Of a DNA stretch of 64,000 nucleotides, positions 33,909-42,296 are shown piece after piece. The position numbers and the translations under genes were made by a program. The stretch lies in the NCBI RefSeq assembly GCF_005938225.1, contig NZ_VCPC01000002.1, positions 806,001-870,000 on the forward strand, written 5' to 3'. Under the pieces are notes generated by a model. It made no database searches and had not been told where the DNA came from. It was given only the letters and a program-made list of their open reading frames with translations. This DNA comes from Arenibacterium halophilum. Lineage in GTDB: Bacteria; Pseudomonadota; Alphaproteobacteria; Rhodobacterales; Rhodobacteraceae. The stretch's first letter is position 1, and the number at the start of each line of letters is the position of its first letter.

Positions 33909-35408
33909 ATGAAGCATACCCTGGCAGTTCTTGCCGCCGCTCTGATCACCACGGCATCGCCCGTGCTGGCCGACAACACGCTCGACGTTGTTGCGCAATT
34001 CGAAATCCAATCGCCCGAGCCCTCGACCTCGGGCTATATCTTCACCCGCATGGGCGTGGCCGAGACGCTGACCAATGCCGATCCCAAGGGCGCGCTAACG
34101 CCCGGTCTCGCGACCGAGTGGGCGGCGTCCGAGGACGGTCTGAGCTGGACTTTCACCCTGCGCGACGGGGTGCAGTTCCATGATGGCTCTGCGATGACGG
34201 CAGACACCGTGGCCAGCGCGCTGGACATCGCCCGAGCCAAGCCCGGTCCGCTTGCGAAGACCCCTGTAACGGGGATGGAGGCCGGGGAAGGCGCCGTTGT
34301 CATGACCCTGTCCGAACCCTTTGCCGCGCTCCCGGCTTACCTCGCCCACTACAGCGCGCAGATTCTCGCACCCGCCGCCTATGGCGCGGATGGCGCTGGG
34401 GTCCGTGTCATCGGTACCGGGCCTTACAGGATCACCGATCTGGCCCCGCCACTAGGCCTGAAAGCCGAAGCCTTCGCCGACTATTGGGGCAGCGCGCCGC
34501 ATGTGCCGATGGTCAGCTACGCCGCCGTCAGCCGGGTCGAGACGCGCGCGCTGATGGCCGAATCCGGCGAGGCGGACTTTGTATTCGGTCTGGATCCCGC
34601 CTCGGTCGCGCGACTGGGCATGTCGGATGCGGCCACCGTGCATTCCGTCGCGATACCGCGCACGCTGCTGATCAAGGTGAACGCAAGCCATCCCGCCTTG
34701 TCGGAACCTGAGGCGCGGCAAGCGCTGTCGCTGGCCATCGACCGGGAGGCCATCGCCAAAGCTGTTCTGCGCTATCCCGAAGGGGCGACCCAGCTGTTCC
34801 CGCCGTCAGTCGGGGACTGGCACGACGATAGCCTTGCCCCCTTGGCCTATGACCCCGAGGCGGCCAAGGCACTGCTGGCCGATCTGGGCTGGGCCACTGG
34901 CAACGACGGCATCCTGACCCGGGATGGTGGGCGATTTGCCGTGACCCTGACCACCTATCCCGACCGGCCCGAACTGCCGCTCGTGGCATCGGTTCTGGAA
35001 CAGCAGTTTCGCGCCATCGGGGTAGAGCTGACGATCAACACCACCAATTCCTCCGAGATCAGCTCGGGCCATCAGGACGGATCGCTCGATCTCGGTCTGA
35101 TCGCGCGGAACTTTGGTCTGATCCCGAACCCTGTGGGCACGGTTCTTTCCGACTACGCGCCGACCGGCGACTGGGGGGCCATGGGTTGGCAGAATGACGA
35201 GATCGTGGAGCTGGCCCGCGCCGTCGGGCGTGGCGACGGCGGAGATAAGGAGCGTGCCCGGATCGCCGAAATCCTGCAAACCGAGCTGCCGATCATCCCG
35301 ATCGCCTGGTATCGTCAGACGCTGGCCGTGGCCACGGGCGTCGAGGGCACGGTGATCGACCCATGGGAACGGAGCTTTGGCCTGTCGGATCTGACGCTGG
35401 CGCAATGA
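33909..35408 (+). CDS. ABC transporter periplasmic binding protein, peptide/nickel class
   Basis: 499 aa from ATG 33909, with signal peptide MKHTLAVLAAALITTASPVLA. Family 5 solute-binding protein (DppA/NikA/OppA fold): LTPGLATEWAASEDGLSWTFTLRDGVQFHDGSAMTADTV, VIGTGPYRI, ARQALSLAIDREAI. It binds its ligand in the periplasm; proteins of this class take peptides, nickel complexes or metallophores. The Zur-like operon suggests a zinc-related ligand, which is inference. Coupled to the first permease by ATGA. Confidence 0.9.
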   Translation: MKHTLAVLAAALITTASPVLADNTLDVVAQFEIQSPEPSTSGYIFTRMGVAETLTNADPKGALTPGLATEWAASEDGLSWTFTLRDGVQFHDGSAMTADTVASALDIARAKPGPLAKTPVTGMEAGEGAVVMTLSEPFAALPAYLAHYSAQILAPAAYGADGAGVRVIGTGPYRITDLAPPLGLKAEAFADYWGSAPHVPMVSYAAVSRVETRALMAESGEADFVFGLDPASVARLGMSDAATVHSVAIPRTLLIKVNASHPALSEPEARQALSLAIDREAIAKAVLRYPEGATQLFPPSVGDWHDDSLAPLAYDPEAAKALLADLGWATGNDGILTRDGGRFAVTLTTYPDRPELPLVASVLEQQFRAIGVELTINTTNSSEISSGHQDGSLDLGLIARNFGLIPNPVGTVLSDYAPTGDWGAMGWQNDEIVELARAVGRGDGGDKERARIAEILQTELPIIPIAWYRQTLAVATGVEGTVIDPWERSFGLSDLTLAQ

Positions 35409-36334
35409 ACACGTTGATAACACGGGGCATTCAGGCCCTTATGGTGGCGGTCCTGATCGGGGCCGCTACATTTGCTATGATGCGCGCCCTGCCAGGTGAT
35501 GCGGCCTATCGGATCGCCGCCGGTCGGTATGGTTACGACAATGTCGACACCGCTGCCGCCGATGCGGTGCGCGATGAACTCGGGCTTGGCGGTCCGGCGC
35601 TGCCCGCCTTTCTGAGCTGGCTGGGTGATCTGCTGCGACTGGATTTCGGCACCTCTCTGGTCACCGGCAACCCGGTGATTGAAGAGATCGGGCATCAGCT
35701 GGGCGCGTCGATGGCGCTGGCCGGGGTCGCCGTGCTTTTGTCGCTGGTCCTCGGGCCGCCACTGGGCATCCTTGCCGGGCTCCGGCCCGGTGGCGTGCTC
35801 GACCGGCTGCTTCTGGTCGTATCCACCGGGCTGAAGGCTGTGCCGCAGTTCCTGATGGCCCTGATCCTTATCCTGATCCTGTCGGTGCAGTTCCGTCTGC
35901 TGCCCGCCGCCGGGCATGGCGAGGCGCGGCACTTCATCCTGCCTGCCCTGGCGCTGGCACTTGGACTGGCCGCCGTCAACGCACGGATCGCGCGGGACGC
36001 CATGGCGCGGATCGGCGCAATGCCATTTTACAGCTTTGCCCAGTGGAAGGGGCTGAGTCCGCATCAGACGCTGTGGCGGCACGGGCTGCGCAACGTCTCG
36101 GTGCCGCTGCTGACCTATCTCGGGCTTCAGTTCGTGACGCTTGTCGAGGGCGTCGTGGTGGTCGAGGCGGTCTTTGGCTGGCCCGGCATTGGCCATGCAC
36201 TGGTGCACGCGATCTTTTCCCGCGATGTGCCGATGGTGCAGGGCACGGCGCTGTGCCTGGGGCTGAGCTTTGTTCTCATCAACGCCGTCATCGACGTTCT
36301 CACGCAGCGCATCGATCCAAGGAGAGCCACATGA
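35405..36334 (+). CDS. ABC transporter permease, DppB/NikB type
   Basis: 309 aa, about six TM helices. N-terminal MRALPGDAAYR, the large periplasmic loop ending in DFGTSLVTGNPV, and the EAA loop region ARIARDAMARIGAMPFYSFAQWKGLSPHQTLWRHGLRNVSVPLLTY, followed by VEAVFGWPGIGHAL. This is the standard first permease of peptide/nickel importers. Overlaps both neighbours by ATGA. Confidence 0.92.
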   Translation: MNTLITRGIQALMVAVLIGAATFAMMRALPGDAAYRIAAGRYGYDNVDTAAADAVRDELGLGGPALPAFLSWLGDLLRLDFGTSLVTGNPVIEEIGHQLGASMALAGVAVLLSLVLGPPLGILAGLRPGGVLDRLLLVVSTGLKAVPQFLMALILILILSVQFRLLPAAGHGEARHFILPALALALGLAAVNARIARDAMARIGAMPFYSFAQWKGLSPHQTLWRHGLRNVSVPLLTYLGLQFVTLVEGVVVVEAVFGWPGIGHALVHAIFSRDVPMVQGTALCLGLSFVLINAVIDVLTQRIDPRRAT

Positions 36335-37143
36335 GTGACGCCGTGATGATCCCGCGTCCCGCGGGCCATGCCACGCGCTGGATCGGCGCCACGCTGGTGG
36401 CCACCGTGCTGGTCTTTTCCCTGATCGGTCCGCTGGCCGTGCCGGGTGATCCTTTCGCGCAATCACTGATGAAGGCGCTCTCGGGGCCGGAGCCGGGGGC
36501 GCCGCTTGGCTATGACCACCTTGGGCGGTCGATCTTTCACCGGCTGGCGCATGCTCTGCGCCTGTCACCTGCCATCGCGATAGCCGCGGTGCTGAGCGCC
36601 GGGCTTGCCGGCTTGGTCCTTGGCACCGTGGCAGCCGCGCGAGGCGGCTGGACCGACCGAATCCTGACCACCCTGGCTGACGCATTGCTGGCGCTGCCGG
36701 GGCTTCTGCTGGTGCTCATCGTGCTGGCCATCTTGCCCGGCACGGCATTTGGCTTCTGGGCTGGCTTGTCGCTTGTGCTGTGGGTCGAGTTCTTCCGCCT
36801 GACCCGTGCGGCCACGCGCGAGGTGTTGGTCTCGCCCGCAGTGCAGGCGACGCGGCTGCTGGGCTTCGGGCCAATCTACATCTTCCGCACCCACATCTGG
36901 CCGGAAATCGCGCCCATGATGCTGACGGCGGCGGCGTTTGGCACCGCAACCGCGATCATGGCCATCGCCGCGCTTGGCTTCGTGCACGTGGGCATGCGCG
37001 CTCCGACGCCGGAACTGGGCCTGATGATGGTGGAACTGCTGCCCTACTGGCGCGAGGCACCTATGGCGTTGCTGTCGCCCGTGATCGCCACCTTCGCCCT
37101 GCTTCTGAGCCTGACCCTTCTGGCCGGGAGCCGCGAGACATGA
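36331..37143 (+). CDS. ABC transporter permease, DppC/NikC type
   Basis: 270 aa, with PLGYDHLGRSIFHRLAHALRLS near residue 51 and the EAA loop FFRLTRAATREVLVSPAVQATRLLGFGPIYIFRTHIWPEIAP. These are the DppC/NikC hallmarks. Starts by ATGA overlap with the first permease (AAGGAGAG upstream) and ends by ATGA with the ATPase gene. Confidence 0.92.
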   Translation: MSDAVMIPRPAGHATRWIGATLVATVLVFSLIGPLAVPGDPFAQSLMKALSGPEPGAPLGYDHLGRSIFHRLAHALRLSPAIAIAAVLSAGLAGLVLGTVAAARGGWTDRILTTLADALLALPGLLLVLIVLAILPGTAFGFWAGLSLVLWVEFFRLTRAATREVLVSPAVQATRLLGFGPIYIFRTHIWPEIAPMMLTAAAFGTATAIMAIAALGFVHVGMRAPTPELGLMMVELLPYWREAPMALLSPVIATFALLLSLTLLAGSRET

Positions 37144-38582
37144 CCCTATTGAACGCCGAAGACATTACGGTGTCGCAGGGCGGAACGCCGATCCTGCACC
37201 CCGTATCGCTGCATCTGGAACCCGGCGAGCCGCTGGTCATTCTGGGCGAAACCGGGTCGGGCAAATCGCTTCTGGCACAAGCCATCATGGGCACCCTGCC
37301 GCGGGACCTGACGGCGCGGGGCCGGGTGGCCTTGGGCGATCACCTGCTGGATGCGGCACGGCCCAACGGGTTCCGCCCGCTCTGGGGCCGCCAGATCGCG
37401 GTGCTGCCGCAGGAGCCCTGGCTGTCACTCGATCCGCTGATGCGCGCCTCTGGCCAAGTGGCCGAGGCGCATCGGCTGGTGCGAGGTCTGGGGAAAGGGG
37501 AGGCGCGGGCACAGGCGACCAGCGACCTTGACCGGCTAGGCCTGAGCGGCGCTGGTGCCCGCTACCCGCACGAGTTGTCGGGCGGCATGGCGCAGCGCGT
37601 TGCCATCGCTGCCGCACGGGCCGGGGGCGCACGGGTCGTCATCGCGGATGAACCGACCAAGGGTCTGGACGCCGCAAGGCGGGACGAGGTGGCGGACCTG
37701 CTGCTCGCCGAACTGGCGCGCGGCGGCGGGTTGCTGGTCATCACCCACGATCTGGCACTGGCGAGGCGTGTTGGCGGGCGGATGATCGTTCTGCGCGAAG
37801 GTCGCGTCGTTGAGACCGGCGCGACCGCGTCCGTGATGGGCGCACCGACGCAGGCCTATACCCGTGATCTGATTGCCGCCGATCCGGAAAACTGGGCGCT
37901 GCGGACACCAGCGGCGCCCGGGGCGCCCGTGCTGACCGCGACCGGGCTGGCAGCGGACCGGGGCGGGGCGCGGCTCTTCTCGGGACTGTCGTTTGACCTG
38001 GCCGAGGGTCGCATCCTTGGTGTCACCGGGCCGTCCGGTTGTGGCAAATCCACACTTGGCGATGTGGTGCTGGGGCTGCTCCGTGCTTCCGAAGGCCGTG
38101 TGGACAAGGCCAAAGGTCTGACCGCCACGGCGTTCCAGAAGCTCTACCAGGATCCCGTCGCGGCCTTTCCCCGCCACCGGACCCTTGAGCCAACGCTCCT
38201 CGACGTCGCCCGCCGCCACGGCCAGTCGCAAGCGCGGATCGACGCGCTGATGCCGCGCCTCGGTCTTGCCCCCGTGCTGCTGACACGCAGGCCCGATGCC
38301 GTGTCGGGAGGAGAGCTTCAGCGGCTGGCCCTGCTGCGCCTGCTGCTCGTCCGGCCGAAGTTCATCTTTGCGGACGAACCGACCTCGCGCCTCGATCCCA
38401 TCACGCAGAAGCAGGTGATCGACCTGCTCTGCGATATGGCCGAGACCGAGGGCTGTGCCATCATGCTGGTCAGCCATGATCCGGCGCTGGTAGCCCGGAC
38501 GGCGGACCATGTGCTGTCGCTTGGACCCGATGCGGCAAACGTGGATGTGACCCCGCCGCGTGTCGCGCGGGCGTTGCAATGA
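37140..38582 (+). CDS. ABC transporter ATPase, two nucleotide-binding domains fused
   Basis: 480 aa with two complete ABC cassettes. First: Walker A ILGETGSGKSLLAQ (about residue 33), signature ELSGGMAQRVAIAAA, Walker B VVIADEPTKGLD. Second: Walker A VTGPSGCGKSTLGD (about residue 300), signature VSGGELQRLALLRLL, Walker B FIFADEPTSRLD. It replaces the usual DppD/DppF pair, so the importer is complete with one binding protein, two permeases and one double ATPase. Last gene of the operon, before an 18-bp hairpin. Confidence 0.93.
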   Translation: MTLLNAEDITVSQGGTPILHPVSLHLEPGEPLVILGETGSGKSLLAQAIMGTLPRDLTARGRVALGDHLLDAARPNGFRPLWGRQIAVLPQEPWLSLDPLMRASGQVAEAHRLVRGLGKGEARAQATSDLDRLGLSGAGARYPHELSGGMAQRVAIAAARAGGARVVIADEPTKGLDAARRDEVADLLLAELARGGGLLVITHDLALARRVGGRMIVLREGRVVETGATASVMGAPTQAYTRDLIAADPENWALRTPAAPGAPVLTATGLAADRGGARLFSGLSFDLAEGRILGVTGPSGCGKSTLGDVVLGLLRASEGRVDKAKGLTATAFQKLYQDPVAAFPRHRTLEPTLLDVARRHGQSQARIDALMPRLGLAPVLLTRRPDAVSGGELQRLALLRLLLVRPKFIFADEPTSRLDPITQKQVIDLLCDMAETEGCAIMLVSHDPALVARTADHVLSLGPDAANVDVTPPRVARALQ

Positions 38583-38671
38583 CGCCGTGGACCTATCGGC
38601 AATGACAGAACGTATCACGGAACGGCTGGTTTTGGCTTTTGCCGCCGTGGTCCTGACCTGAGGCTGGCGTG

Positions 38672-38710
38672 TTCCTTGCGCCCTGTCTGTCGCAGGCAGG
38701 GCGCAAGGAA
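38672..38710. terminator. Long bidirectional hairpin between the ABC operon and doxX
   Basis: An 18-bp stem (38672-38689 with 38693-38710, one G-U pair, loop TCG) between two convergent transcripts. TTCC at its left end pairs with GGAA at its right, giving short A/T tails on both strands. It should end both the ABC operon and the doxX operon. Confidence 0.75.
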
Positions 38711-38745
38711 ATTTCAGTCAGGTTGGAGCCGGTCACCCGGGAATG

Positions 38746-39111
38746 TCAGACCGGGGCTGCCAGCCGGTTGTTGGCGCGCCAGGTAACCCAGAAATTGATC
38801 GCGACGATCACCAGCACGACCAGCGGCGCGATGGCGTGGCTGAATTCGCCGTTCAGCAGAACCGTGCCAGCCGCCGATGCCATCACACCGGCTGCAAGAA
38901 GGCTGCCAATCAGGCGCGTTGCAGGCAGTGCGATCAGCACCGCCGCAGTCCACTCCAGAATGCCGGTGAGGTAATGGAACCAGCCCGGATACCCCCAACG
39001 GGTATAATCCGCCTGAATTTGCTCGGAGGCGAAGATGTTCATGGTGCCGCCAAGAACAAAAAAGGCAGCAATCAGGGCTGCGAAAATGTGGCGCCAAGGA
39101 ATTGATTTCAT
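38746..39111 (-). CDS. DoxX-family membrane protein
   Basis: 121 aa, four predicted TM helices (IFAALIAAFFVLGGTMNIF; LTGILEWTAAVLIAL; LIGSLLAAGVMASAAGTVLL; PLVVLVIVAINFWVTW). The DoxX-like fold is shared by membrane proteins linked to redox and thiol chemistry. Third gene of a minus-strand run after ferredoxin and flavin reductase. No specific activity can be assigned. Confidence 0.82.
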   Translation of the reverse strand: MKSIPWRHIFAALIAAFFVLGGTMNIFASEQIQADYTRWGYPGWFHYLTGILEWTAAVLIALPATRLIGSLLAAGVMASAAGTVLLNGEFSHAIAPLVVLVIVAINFWVTWRANNRLAAPV

Positions 39112-39148
39112 AAGGTGTTCTCCGGTCTTATGGCGTCAGGCCGCTTCA

Positions 39149-39664
39149 TCAGAGGGGCTGGACAGTGTTGAAGGTTCGATCGTGCCAGATAAGGGGGCGG
39201 ACTTTGCCATCTAGCGTTATGTTCTGCGGGTGACCGACAAAGAGGATGTGGCCACTGGTTTCCAAATGTTTCCCGAGGGTACAATCCATCGCCGCGACAG
39301 CGCCGCTTAGTCGGGGCATACCAGAGGGCCAACTTCCCCAGTCTCCGTGCTGGAAGCGCTCGGCGCGCGCGACCTTGCCTGCGAAGGCGTCGGCCACCGC
39401 GTGCTGGGACTCCGAGAGCATGGCAAAGGAGAAACCGGCGGTTCGGCAGATCATATCCGCAAGTTCCGAGTCGGCACGGATCGACACGAGGATCGCCGGC
39501 GGTTCGACCGCAAGTGAGAAGACGGCCGTGACCGTTCGTCCCCACCGTGCGCCGTTTTCGTGGCACGTGACGACACAGGTGGTTGCGGCGAGCGCCGCCA
39601 TCGCATCGCGAAAATCCTGCTGGATTCCGGCACTGGAAACCGCTGGAGTGGTGTGGAGTGTCAT
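39149..39664 (-). CDS. Flavin reductase-like (FMN-binding) protein
   Basis: 171 aa from the ATG at 39664. Split-barrel flavin reductase domain: [43 protein letters not shown] (the T-A-x-S-x-P pattern) and [27 protein letters not shown] at the C-terminus. Such proteins reduce FMN/FAD with NAD(P)H for a partner or serve as diflavin partners. Its start overlaps the end of the ferredoxin gene by ATGA. Confidence 0.88.
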   Translation of the reverse strand: MTLHTTPAVSSAGIQQDFRDAMAALAATTCVVTCHENGARWGRTVTAVFSLAVEPPAILVSIRADSELADMICRTAGFSFAMLSESQHAVADAFAGKVARAERFQHGDWGSWPSGMPRLSGAVAAMDCTLGKHLETSGHILFVGHPQNITLDGKVRPLIWHDRTFNTVQPL

Positions 39665-40005
39665 GATCCGCTTCCCTGTCCCGCGTTCGGCGAGAAATGT
39701 GTCTTCAGCTTGTCGGCCTCGCCGTCCATGGAGTCTGCATTCGCGGGCGGTTCGCGCGCTTCGATGATGACGGGCCAAATCTCGGCGTATCTGCGATTGA
39801 ATTCGACCCAGCTCCCTGCCTCGGCGTCGGTGTCGGGGCGGATCGCGTCAGCTGGGCATTCGGGTTCGCAGACGCCGCAGTCAATGCACTCCTCGGGGTG
39901 TATCACCAGCATGTTCTCGCCCTCGTAAAAGCAATCCACGGGGCAAACATCGACGCAGTCGGTGTACTTGCAGGCGATGCAGTTCTCGGTAACGACGTAT
40001 GTCAT
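39661..40005 (-). CDS. fdxA: 7Fe-8S-type ferredoxin
   Basis: 114 aa. The N-terminus holds two cluster motifs: [18 protein letters not shown] and [16 protein letters not shown], with the C-x7-C spacing of a [3Fe-4S] plus [4Fe-4S] FdxA ferredoxin. The C-terminal extension ([13 protein letters not shown]) is also typical. Cytoplasmic electron carrier, probably serving the flavin reductase coupled behind it, but FdxA is widely used. Confidence 0.92.
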   Translation of the reverse strand: MTYVVTENCIACKYTDCVDVCPVDCFYEGENMLVIHPEECIDCGVCEPECPADAIRPDTDAEAGSWVEFNRRYAEIWPVIIEAREPPANADSMDGEADKLKTHFSPNAGQGSGS

Positions 40006-40056
40006 GGGGTCCCGGAATTATTCCGCCGCGCGTTAAAGCGCACGGCGTGCCCGCGA

Positions 40057-40206
40057 TCAGGCAAGGTTGGGTTTGTCGAAGGCGTTCAGCGCGGTGATAT
40101 CGGTCAGCTGATGCCTATCATACTGAGGTTCCAGCGGTTTCTGGCTCTTGCCGAGATCGGCCAAGGCAGGGTTGCCATAGGTCAGACTGAGCAGGACAAA
40201 GGCCAT
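40057..40206 (-). CDS. Possible 49-aa exported peptide heading the ferredoxin operon
   Basis: Reads MAFVLLSLTYGNPALADLGK and continues to a TGA at 40057. The start has GGAG 8 nt upstream (ACGGAGACAGCGAATGG) and the first 17 residues look like a short signal peptide ending in ALA. The remainder is polar (PLEPQYDRHQLTDITALNAF). It lies 51 nt before fdxA. No homologue recognised; it could be a genuine small gene or chance. Confidence 0.4.
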   Translation of the reverse strand: MAFVLLSLTYGNPALADLGKSQKPLEPQYDRHQLTDITALNAFDKPNLA

Positions 40207-40232
40207 TCGCTGTCTCCGTTTACAGGCGCGGT

Positions 40233-40248
40233 TGCATCGCGCGGTGCA
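40233..40248. promoter_or_regulatory. 16-bp near-perfect palindrome between the divergent redox operons
   Basis: TGCATCGCGCGGTGCA: only the fifth pair (T/G) departs from perfect symmetry. It lies 26 nt upstream of the small ORF and 47 nt upstream of the COG2345 regulator gene, the natural place for an operator controlling both directions. Whether the neighbouring regulator binds it is inference. Confidence 0.45.
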
Positions 40249-40295
40249 TTTCGATATTTAATCAAGTTAATGCTTTGAAAAACATTGGAGGCATT

Positions 40296-40961
40296 ATGTC
40301 AAGCGATGACTTGGATAAACACGGCTGGTCGCCACGGGCCCCTGCCGAGCGGATCCTGATGGTGCTGAAGATGCGCGGCGCGCTGACCTCTGCGCAGGTG
40401 GGCGAGCGCCTTGGGATCACCGGAGAGGCCGCGCGACAGCAACTGCTGAAACTCGCCGAAGACGGTCTTGTTTCGGATGAGCGTCGCGCCGCCGGACGGG
40501 GGCGTCCTTCTGTCTATTGGCACCTGACCGACGCGGGGCAGGCGCGGTTTCCCGACAGCCACGCAGCGCTGACCGTGGACATCCTGCGCAGCATTTCAGA
40601 GGTTCTGGGCGAGGATGCGTTAAATCGCATCATCAGCGCGCGCGAGTTGACCACTCAGGCGCTGTACAAGGAGGCGATGTCGGATTGCGCCAGTCTGAAA
40701 GACCGCGTTGCCCGGCTGGCCGAATTGCGCACAGCCGAGGGCTACATGGCCAGCGCCGAAGAGGGGCAGGCCGGAGAACTGCTATTGGTCGAAAACCATT
40801 GCCCCATTTGCGCGGCAGCGACGTTTTGTCAGGGCTTTTGCCGGGCCGAAAAGGCTGTGTTCCAGAACGTGCTGGGCACAGGTGCCTCGGTCGAACGGGT
40901 GCAACACATCGTCAGCGGCGGTCGCCGCTGCACCTATGTCATCCGCGAGGCCACGGAATGA
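40296..40961 (+). CDS. COG2345-type HTH regulator with putative Fe-S cysteines (SufR-like)
   Basis: 221 aa from ATG 40296, with TTGGAGG just upstream; a TTG at 40275 is a possible but weaker start. N-terminal winged helix: AERILMVLKMRGALTSAQVGERLGITGEAARQQLLKLAEDGLV, then SVYWHLTDAGQARFPD. The C-terminal half has ENHCPICAAATFCQGFCRAEKAVFQ, four Cys in the pattern that carries an Fe-S cluster in SufR-like repressors. It probably senses iron-sulfur status, oxygen or NO. Coupled by ATGA to a truncated haemoglobin gene. Confidence 0.82.
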   Translation: MSSDDLDKHGWSPRAPAERILMVLKMRGALTSAQVGERLGITGEAARQQLLKLAEDGLVSDERRAAGRGRPSVYWHLTDAGQARFPDSHAALTVDILRSISEVLGEDALNRIISARELTTQALYKEAMSDCASLKDRVARLAELRTAEGYMASAEEGQAGELLLVENHCPICAAATFCQGFCRAEKAVFQNVLGTGASVERVQHIVSGGRRCTYVIREATE

Positions 40962-41419
40962 GCGAACAGCCCCGGGCGCCTGTGCCACGGTCGCCGGAGG
41001 CCGTCGACGAGGGGTTGGACGAGGCGATGATCCACGACGTCGTTCACCACTTTTACGCCACAGCCCGTGAGGATCCGGTGATCGGCCCGGTTTTCCGGGC
41101 GCATGTCCCGGATGCCCAGTGGCACCATCACCTGGCCCGGATTGAAACCTTCTGGTGTTCGACCCTTTTGGGAACGCGCACCTACGACGGGCGTCCTATG
41201 CCCAAGCACCTTGCGATCCCAGAACTGTCGGACGTCCATTTCCGCCGCTGGCTGGCCCTGTTCCGGCACACCGTCGAAATGCTTTGCCCGCCGAAAACGG
41301 CACAGCTCTTCGTCGCGCGCTCCGAGCGCATTGCCGAGGCGTTCCGGATCAACATCGCGATGCACCGAAAGAAGGACCTGGTTTTTCACGCACCCTTGAC
41401 GCGTGAGCCCTATCCTTGA
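40958..41419 (+). CDS. Group III truncated haemoglobin
   Basis: 153 aa. The MIHDVVHHFYATAREDPVIGPVFRAHVP segment and FWCSTLLGTRTYDGRPMPKHLAI (with the proximal-side His region) are characteristic of group III (P-type) truncated globins, which bind haem and have been linked to O2 or NO chemistry. It is translationally coupled to the Fe-S regulator. An N-terminal extension of about 20 residues (RAPVPRSPEAVDEG) precedes the globin fold. Its last 17 nt overlap the open frame of the murB remnant. Confidence 0.87.
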   Translation: MSEQPRAPVPRSPEAVDEGLDEAMIHDVVHHFYATAREDPVIGPVFRAHVPDAQWHHHLARIETFWCSTLLGTRTYDGRPMPKHLAIPELSDVHFRRWLALFRHTVEMLCPPKTAQLFVARSERIAEAFRINIAMHRKKDLVFHAPLTREPYP

Positions 41420-42296
41420 GGCCATTGCCTTCGCGCGACAGGCCGGCCTGCCGTTTCACATGCTTGGGGGCGGCAGCAATGTGGTGCTTGCCCCGGATGT
41501 CAGGGCTGTCGTCGGCCTGATGCACTTGCGCGGGCGCCGAATTCAGGAATTACCCGATAGCTTCCGCGTGACCGCCCGGGCAGGGGAACCTGGGGCGATC
41601 TTGTGCGCTGGACCGTCGCGCAGGGCGTGGGGGGCTTGGAAAACCTTGCCGGCAATCCCGGGACTGTCGGGGCTGCGCCGGTTCAGAATATTGGCGCTTA
41701 CGGGGTGAACCGGAGCGATGTCTTCGAGGCACTGGTGGCTATCGGCATTACGACCGGGTGCAATGTCCGGTTTGCCAAGTCGGACTGTGCCTTCGGGTCT
41801 CGCGGAAGCCCTTTCAAGGCCGAGCCGGGCCACTGCATTGTGCTTGAAGTGTCGCTTCTGTTGCCGCGTCCTTGGCAAGCCGTCCGCAGCTATGCGGGCT
41901 TGCGGACCCTTCCAAAAAGAAGCGACCCGGCAGACGTCATGCAGGCTGTTCTGACGCGCCGCGGATCGCGGATACCAGACTGGCGCTTGACGGGTAACGC
42001 CGGATTTTTTTACCAATCCGGTCGTGTCCGCTCAGCTTGCAGACACATGCCCAACGATGCCGGCGCATCCCGTCGATGGCGGCGTGAAACTCTCGGCTGG
42101 TTGGCTGCTCGATGCCTGTGGCTTCAAAGGTGCCCATCTGGGCGGCGCCGGGTTTTATGAGCGACACGCCCTCGTCCTTGTGAACCAGCGTGACGCCAGC
42201 TTTGACGATGTGACGATCTTCGCCGCGCAGGCCCGCACCGCGGTCCAGGCTCGTTACGGTGTCAGACTGGAGCAAGAGCCAAAGACAATGTATTAG
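41403..42296 (+). pseudogene. murB: Frameshifted type I murB remnant
   Basis: UDP-N-acetylenolpyruvoylglucosamine reductase spread over two frames. Segment 1 (to about 41590) reads LGGGSNVVLAPDVRAVV; segment 2 (about 41590-42008, second frame) reads GGLENLAGNPGTVGAAPVQNIGAYG; segment 3 (from about 42008, first frame again) reads FFTNPVVSAQLAD and ends GVRLEQEPKTMY. The second break is at a run of seven T (42005-42011), where the catalytic Ser of the family's NAGSFF motif should be and is missing. The N-terminus is also short. The layout fits a type I (E. coli-like) MurB, not functional as read. Confidence 0.82.

Noticed and set aside
40246-40273. FNR/Dnr-type box in the divergent redox promoter
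   Set aside because: TTGATTAAATATCGAA on the minus strand has the wrong spacing and mismatched arms for TTGAT-N4-ATCAA; the 16-bp palindrome next to it is the better candidate.
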